DNA of 64,000 bases, from the NCBI RefSeq assembly GCF_002483315.1, contig NZ_DLHR01000027.1:29695-93694 (forward strand). The letters are read 5' to 3'. The notes under the pieces were generated by a model. It was given only the letters and a program-made list of their open reading frames with translations, did no database searches and was not told where the DNA came from. The stretch is from Flavobacterium sp. UBA7663. Its GTDB lineage: Bacteria > Bacteroidota > Bacteroidia > Flavobacteriales > Flavobacteriaceae. Every line of letters starts with the position of its first letter. Positions within the stretch are counted from its first letter, which is position 1. Made by a program: the position numbers and the translations under genes. This document shows positions 61,067 to 64,000 of the stretch, one piece after another.

Positions 61067-61083
61067 CTCCCCCTCTTGGGGAG
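61067..61083. repeat. GC-rich hairpin CTCCCC-CTCTT-GGGGAG
   Basis: Perfect 6-bp inverted repeat in AT-rich surroundings; relative of the hairpin at 55661-55675. Its GC content contrasts strongly with neighbouring sequence. Confidence 0.6.
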
Positions 61084-61172
61084 TATAAATGAAATTTATA
61101 AAAACAAAATACTTTGTAAAGCACTAATATTAAAAGGTTTTTAAAATAATTTTCGTGCATCATCTTGCATGT

Positions 61173-61220
61173 TGTTGGATAAAATTTCACTAAAAAAGGT
61201 TATTATGTTGGATAAAATTT
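61173..61220. repeat. 15-bp direct repeat flanking the integrase promoter
   Basis: TGTTGGATAAAATTT at 61173-61187 and at 61206-61220, period 33. The second copy directly precedes the integrase -7 box, so it could be a regulator or recombinase arm site. Confidence 0.8.
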
Positions 61221-61221
61221 T

Positions 61222-61229
61222 TACTTTTG
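61222..61229 (+). promoter_or_regulatory. -7 box of the integrase gene
   Basis: TACTTTTG, 14 bases before the ATG chosen for the integrase. This supports the start at 61244 over two upstream ATGs, which lie before the promoter. Confidence 0.5.
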
Positions 61230-61243
61230 TAAAAAATCACACT

Positions 61244-62563
61244 ATGGCTTCAATAATATTTTACCCCTACAAACCAAAAGGAAACTCAAAAGTTTACGTA
61301 AGATGTACTTTAAAAAGAGGTATGGATTTTAGACTTTCAACAGGACTAACAATCCAAGAAGCTTCATTATGGCAAGATGGCTTTCCTAAATCAAGAGCTG
61401 GAGCTGAATATAGAACTTTAGAAAAAAAACTCCGAGAATTAAAATCACATATTGAAGACTGCCTAATAGAAGTTGAGCAGAGCCAAGAATTATCTTCAAA
61501 TGATTTAAATAGTAGATGGTTTAAAAATGTAATACTATCATTTTTCAATGAAGCTCCAGTAGAAGAGAGTAATCTACTAATACCATTTACAAAAAAGTTT
61601 ATTCATGAATTGACTAACAAAACCTATCTCAAAAAGGGTAGAAAAGAGAAATATACTCAAAACACTATTGATAAGTACAAATACTTTCTGAAAAATTTAG
61701 AAGACTATCAAACACACTTAAATAAAAAAATAAAGATTAATGATGTCAACAGTAAATTTGCAGACAAATTTGCAGATTACTTAAAAACAAAAAAAAGTCA
61801 ATCGATTAACACTATTGGTAGAGAATTAAAAAGATTAAAAACAATCATCAAAGATGCTGATTTCTCAGGAATAGCCATTGACAAAAGCTATAACCATATA
61901 AAAGGCTTTGAGGATGAAACCATAGTAAACTTTTTAACATTTGATGAAATTGAAACAATAATTAATACCAATATGCCTGATTCAAACCACGAAATCGCAA
62001 AAGATTGGTTAATCATTGGCTGTTATACTGGACAAAGAATTTCTGATTTGTATAGAATGGAAAAATCAATGCTAAAGAATATCAATGGAATGAACTTTAT
62101 AGAATTAAAACAATTTAAAACAAAAAAATTAGTTACAATTCCTATTCATTATAAAGTAAATGATGTACTGAAAAAATACAATGGAGATTTTCCACCAAAC
62201 TTAAATTCAAAAGAAGTCAGTAACAGAACCAATTTATCGAAACTCATGAAAAAAGTTTGTGAAATAGCTAAGATTAACTCAATAGAAAGAGGGAGATATA
62301 ATGGTGTTTTAGGCTTTTATCCAAAATTTCAATTAATTCAAAATCATTCATGCAGAAGAGCCTTCTGCTCCAACTTTTACGGCTTAGAAGGATGGACAAC
62401 ACCTATGATTATGGCTATTTCAGGACATGAAACAGAAAGAAATTTTCTACGCTATATAGATAGAGAAGACAATTCATTGAGTATACAAGCAGCTCAAAAC
62501 TTTAAAGAAATGGAAAGAAAAGATAATTTTGAAAAAGAAAAGCAAATTTTACGAAAAGCATAA
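61244..62563 (+). CDS. Tyrosine recombinase (site-specific integrase) of a Bacteroidetes mobile element
   Basis: 440 residues from MASIIFYPYKPKGNSK, a start that fits both the homologous arm-binding domain and the upstream promoter. The N-terminal arm-type domain is followed by a SAM-like core-binding domain (about 105-215) and the catalytic domain with R265 (TGQRISD), H368-x-x-R371 (NHSCRRAF), H395 (GHET) and nucleophile Y404 (FLRYID). All catalytic residues present. Integrases of this type insert and excise conjugative or mobilisable elements. The next gene begins 3 bases after its stop. Confidence 0.92.
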   Translation: MASIIFYPYKPKGNSKVYVRCTLKRGMDFRLSTGLTIQEASLWQDGFPKSRAGAEYRTLEKKLRELKSHIEDCLIEVEQSQELSSNDLNSRWFKNVILSFFNEAPVEESNLLIPFTKKFIHELTNKTYLKKGRKEKYTQNTIDKYKYFLKNLEDYQTHLNKKIKINDVNSKFADKFADYLKTKKSQSINTIGRELKRLKTIIKDADFSGIAIDKSYNHIKGFEDETIVNFLTFDEIETIINTNMPDSNHEIAKDWLIIGCYTGQRISDLYRMEKSMLKNINGMNFIELKQFKTKKLVTIPIHYKVNDVLKKYNGDFPPNLNSKEVSNRTNLSKLMKKVCEIAKINSIERGRYNGVLGFYPKFQLIQNHSCRRAFCSNFYGLEGWTTPMIMAISGHETERNFLRYIDREDNSLSIQAAQNFKEMERKDNFEKEKQILRKA

Positions 62564-62566
62564 AAT

Positions 62567-63748
62567 ATGGAAAATGAAATTGGATTGACTAATTTGTATA
62601 AGTCAGATTATTCTAAATCATTTTTTGATTTTGGAAATGCAGAAATTCCTAATGAAATTTATGAGATAAAATTTGGAGCAAATTATCCAATTAATCTCTA
62701 TAACACATCACAAGGCACATTCATAATTTCAAAAGTAAAAGATTTTGGCTATAATTCAGATGAATTCTTTGGCAACTCTTATCCTTTTGAGTATATGAAA
62801 GAAAACTATGTGAAAATAGACAAACTAAACACAAATCTATTTAACAACTTTCAATATTCAGGGGGAATCTTTGATTTGTTTAACAAAGACAACTTGAAGG
62901 AACAATACTATTTTTTTATGATTCTCAATTGGGCAAACTATATTGGAGAAAATAAAAATGAATATGAAGATTTAATACATTGTAAATACACTAACCTAAG
63001 AGAATTAGTTAAAATCGAGAAGTTTGGTTCAATTTCTAATTTTATAATTCAAGAAACTAAAAGGATTAAAAATCTATTTGAAAGAGACGTTGAAAAATTT
63101 TTCTTAGAAACGACAAATTCAGAAAATCAAACAGCTTACTTAAACAAAGTGATAGGCTTTATTGTTAAAGATTATGAATATCTTCGAAATATCTCACTTT
63201 CAAAGGACAATCAATGTTTTTCATTCATATTCTTTATGCTGAATAATGAATATATAAAAATTTTCAAACACTTTATAAATGAATATGAAACAGCTATCTC
63301 TGAGAAAAACAAATCTGACTTAAAAAATTACCTCACCAAAATAAGGTCAAAAAAATCAGCATTTGAACTAAATAAAAATTTAACGAAAGATAAAAAAACA
63401 GAAATCATATCAAGATTAAGAGAAAATCTGATAAGTAATGGGTTTATTAGAGATATAGCAACATCTGATTTTAGGTGTTTTGTTGATGGCGAAAAAATTC
63501 CAAAAATAAAAGTTGACTGGTTAGATTCTAAAACCACATTATTTACATTTTACAAATTGCTTAATAAAAACAATATTATAAAAGATTCAAGAAATGAACA
63601 TTGGAAAATTATTTGCATCCACTTTTCAGTTAGAGGGAACAACATTTTCCCAAAGGACCTAGTAGGATTAAAAGAAACCACAAACAATATAAAATTCAAA
63701 AAACTAAAGTCATTCATTGAGGATTTACATGTAAACACTCTTACTTAA
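62567..63748 (+). CDS. RteC-like protein downstream of the integrase
   Basis: 393 residues, hydrophilic and rich in Lys, Asn and aromatics; no signal peptide or membrane helix. The C-terminal quarter (about 310-360, VDWLDSKTTLFTFYKLLNK followed by HWKIICIHFSVRG) resembles the C-terminal domain of RteC, a regulator of conjugative transposon excision in Bacteroides. The N-terminal part has no match I know. It begins 3 bases after the integrase stop, so both are made from one transcript. Role in control of excision is inferred. Confidence 0.6.
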   Translation: MENEIGLTNLYKSDYSKSFFDFGNAEIPNEIYEIKFGANYPINLYNTSQGTFIISKVKDFGYNSDEFFGNSYPFEYMKENYVKIDKLNTNLFNNFQYSGGIFDLFNKDNLKEQYYFFMILNWANYIGENKNEYEDLIHCKYTNLRELVKIEKFGSISNFIIQETKRIKNLFERDVEKFFLETTNSENQTAYLNKVIGFIVKDYEYLRNISLSKDNQCFSFIFFMLNNEYIKIFKHFINEYETAISEKNKSDLKNYLTKIRSKKSAFELNKNLTKDKKTEIISRLRENLISNGFIRDIATSDFRCFVDGEKIPKIKVDWLDSKTTLFTFYKLLNKNNIIKDSRNEHWKIICIHFSVRGNNIFPKDLVGLKETTNNIKFKKLKSFIEDLHVNTLT

Positions 63749-63836
63749 TAATTTTTTTCACCTTTTTTCAAACCCATAAATAGCTCTATTTTAAAAAAAC
63801 AACAAGTTTTTAAAGTATTGATTTTCAGTTATTTTT

Positions 63837-63870
63837 AGACTCTTAGACAAAACTAAGAGTCTTTTTTTTG
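63837..63870 (+). terminator. Terminator of the integrase/RteC-like operon
   Basis: AGACTCTTAG (63837-63846) pairs perfectly with CTAAGAGTCT (63853-63862), followed by an eight-T run. Confidence 0.9.
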
Positions 63871-63937
63871 TTCAAAACTCCCTCTAGTTTTGCTGTAATG
63901 AATTTAAAAAGTATTTACAAATGACAGAAATTAAAAT

Positions 63938-64000
63938 TGTACAATCAACCTGCAAATTCCAGTGATATTGATCACCCAATTCCAATTTAAAGTGACCACC
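63938..64000. mobile_element. Probable end of an IS21-family insertion sequence (cut by window edge)
   Basis: Two adjacent 23-bp imperfect repeats, starting AATTCCAGTGATATTGATC (from 63955) and AATTCCAATTTAAAGTGAC (from 63978), each ending in a C-rich CACC core. Tandem terminal repeats with TTCC and TGACCACC cores are, from memory, typical of IS21-family ends in this phylum. The outermost base could be the TGT at 63938. The transposase genes would be beyond the window. Confidence 0.5.

Larger units (their letters stand above)
60868..61243. other. 376-base intergenic region before the integrase
   Basis: It holds the putative terminator at 61032-61066, a GC-rich hairpin at 61067-61083, a 15-bp direct repeat (61173-61187 and 61206-61220) and a -7 box (61222-61229). 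No protein-coding frame is convincing, and no tRNA or tmRNA end is visible, so the insertion target of any element is not evident. Confidence 0.7.
63749..64000. other. Region after the RteC-like gene
   Basis: Contains the terminator at 63837-63870, a second hairpin (CAAAACT 63873-63879 with AGTTTTG 63886-63892), a 14-codon frame (63921-63965) that ends abruptly and the putative IS end from about 63938. No complete gene. Confidence 0.7.

Noticed and set aside
61169..61243. Two upstream ATGs of the integrase
   Set aside because: They precede the -7 box at 61222-61229, and the extra residues do not resemble integrase N-termini.

Overview
This 64 kb window is chromosomal DNA of a Flavobacterium-like member of the Bacteroidetes (Flavobacteriaceae). 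The evidence is low GC, AT-rich spacers and promoters of the Bacteroidetes type (TAnnTTTG at -7, often with TTG or TTTG about 16-21 bp upstream). There are also three proteins with type IX secretion (T9SS) C-terminal sorting domains, a DUF4270 lipoprotein, an ExbB-ExbD-ExbD cluster and a structured intergenic element of a kind I remember from Flavobacterium. Names are assigned from protein motifs read by eye. No database search was run.

Layout. 1-2.1 kb: 3' end of rpoN, a polytopic membrane protein and an outer-membrane barrel. 2.1-4.7 kb: exbB / 4-TM protein / exbD / exbD operon on the minus strand, then tRNA-Ser(GGA). 4.8-7.8 kb: L-asparaginase, an acyltransferase and a TatD hydrolase. 7.8-15 kb: a retropepsin-like protein, three unrecognised envelope proteins, an 812-residue T9SS adhesin-like protein with four 288-bp tandem FN3 units, and a TPR/AraC membrane regulator. 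15-21 kb: sucA-sucB, a small barrel protein and a polyprenyl diphosphate synthase. 21.2-27.5 kb: a complete tetR-tolC-MFP-RND efflux operon with a visible operator. 27.5-31.5 kb: MORN protein, TlpA-like oxidoreductase, aspS, cold-shock protein. 31.5-35 kb: a TonB-dependent receptor divergent from a MocR-type regulator whose PLP lysine is replaced. 35-41.4 kb: atpD-atpC, then a truncated GT5-like protein, DUF4270 lipoprotein and glmS. 41.5-46.3 kb: panC, panD, a UPF0104-like membrane protein, an esterase-fold protein without its nucleophile serine, and radA. 46.3-61 kb: mfd, two more T9SS cargo proteins, a threonine-dehydrogenase-like SDR, an exported truncated-globin lipoprotein paired with an HMA-like anchored protein, an aldehyde dehydrogenase, the structured intergenic element and a 2OG-Fe(II) oxygenase. 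61-64 kb: start of an accessory region, with a tyrosine recombinase, an RteC-like protein and what looks like the end of an IS21-family element at the window edge.

Most of the window is ordinary core genome: energy metabolism (2-oxoglutarate dehydrogenase, F1 ATPase), cofactor synthesis (pantothenate), DNA repair (RadA, Mfd) and envelope functions. The points I consider most worth following up are the lysine-less MocR regulator sharing a 68-bp promoter region with a TonB receptor, the secreted globin/HMA pair, the conserved-looking but probably non-catalytic GT5 and esterase-fold proteins, two promoters placed so close to the ATG that leaderless mRNA is likely (panD and the retropepsin-like gene), and the integrase/RteC-like island boundary.
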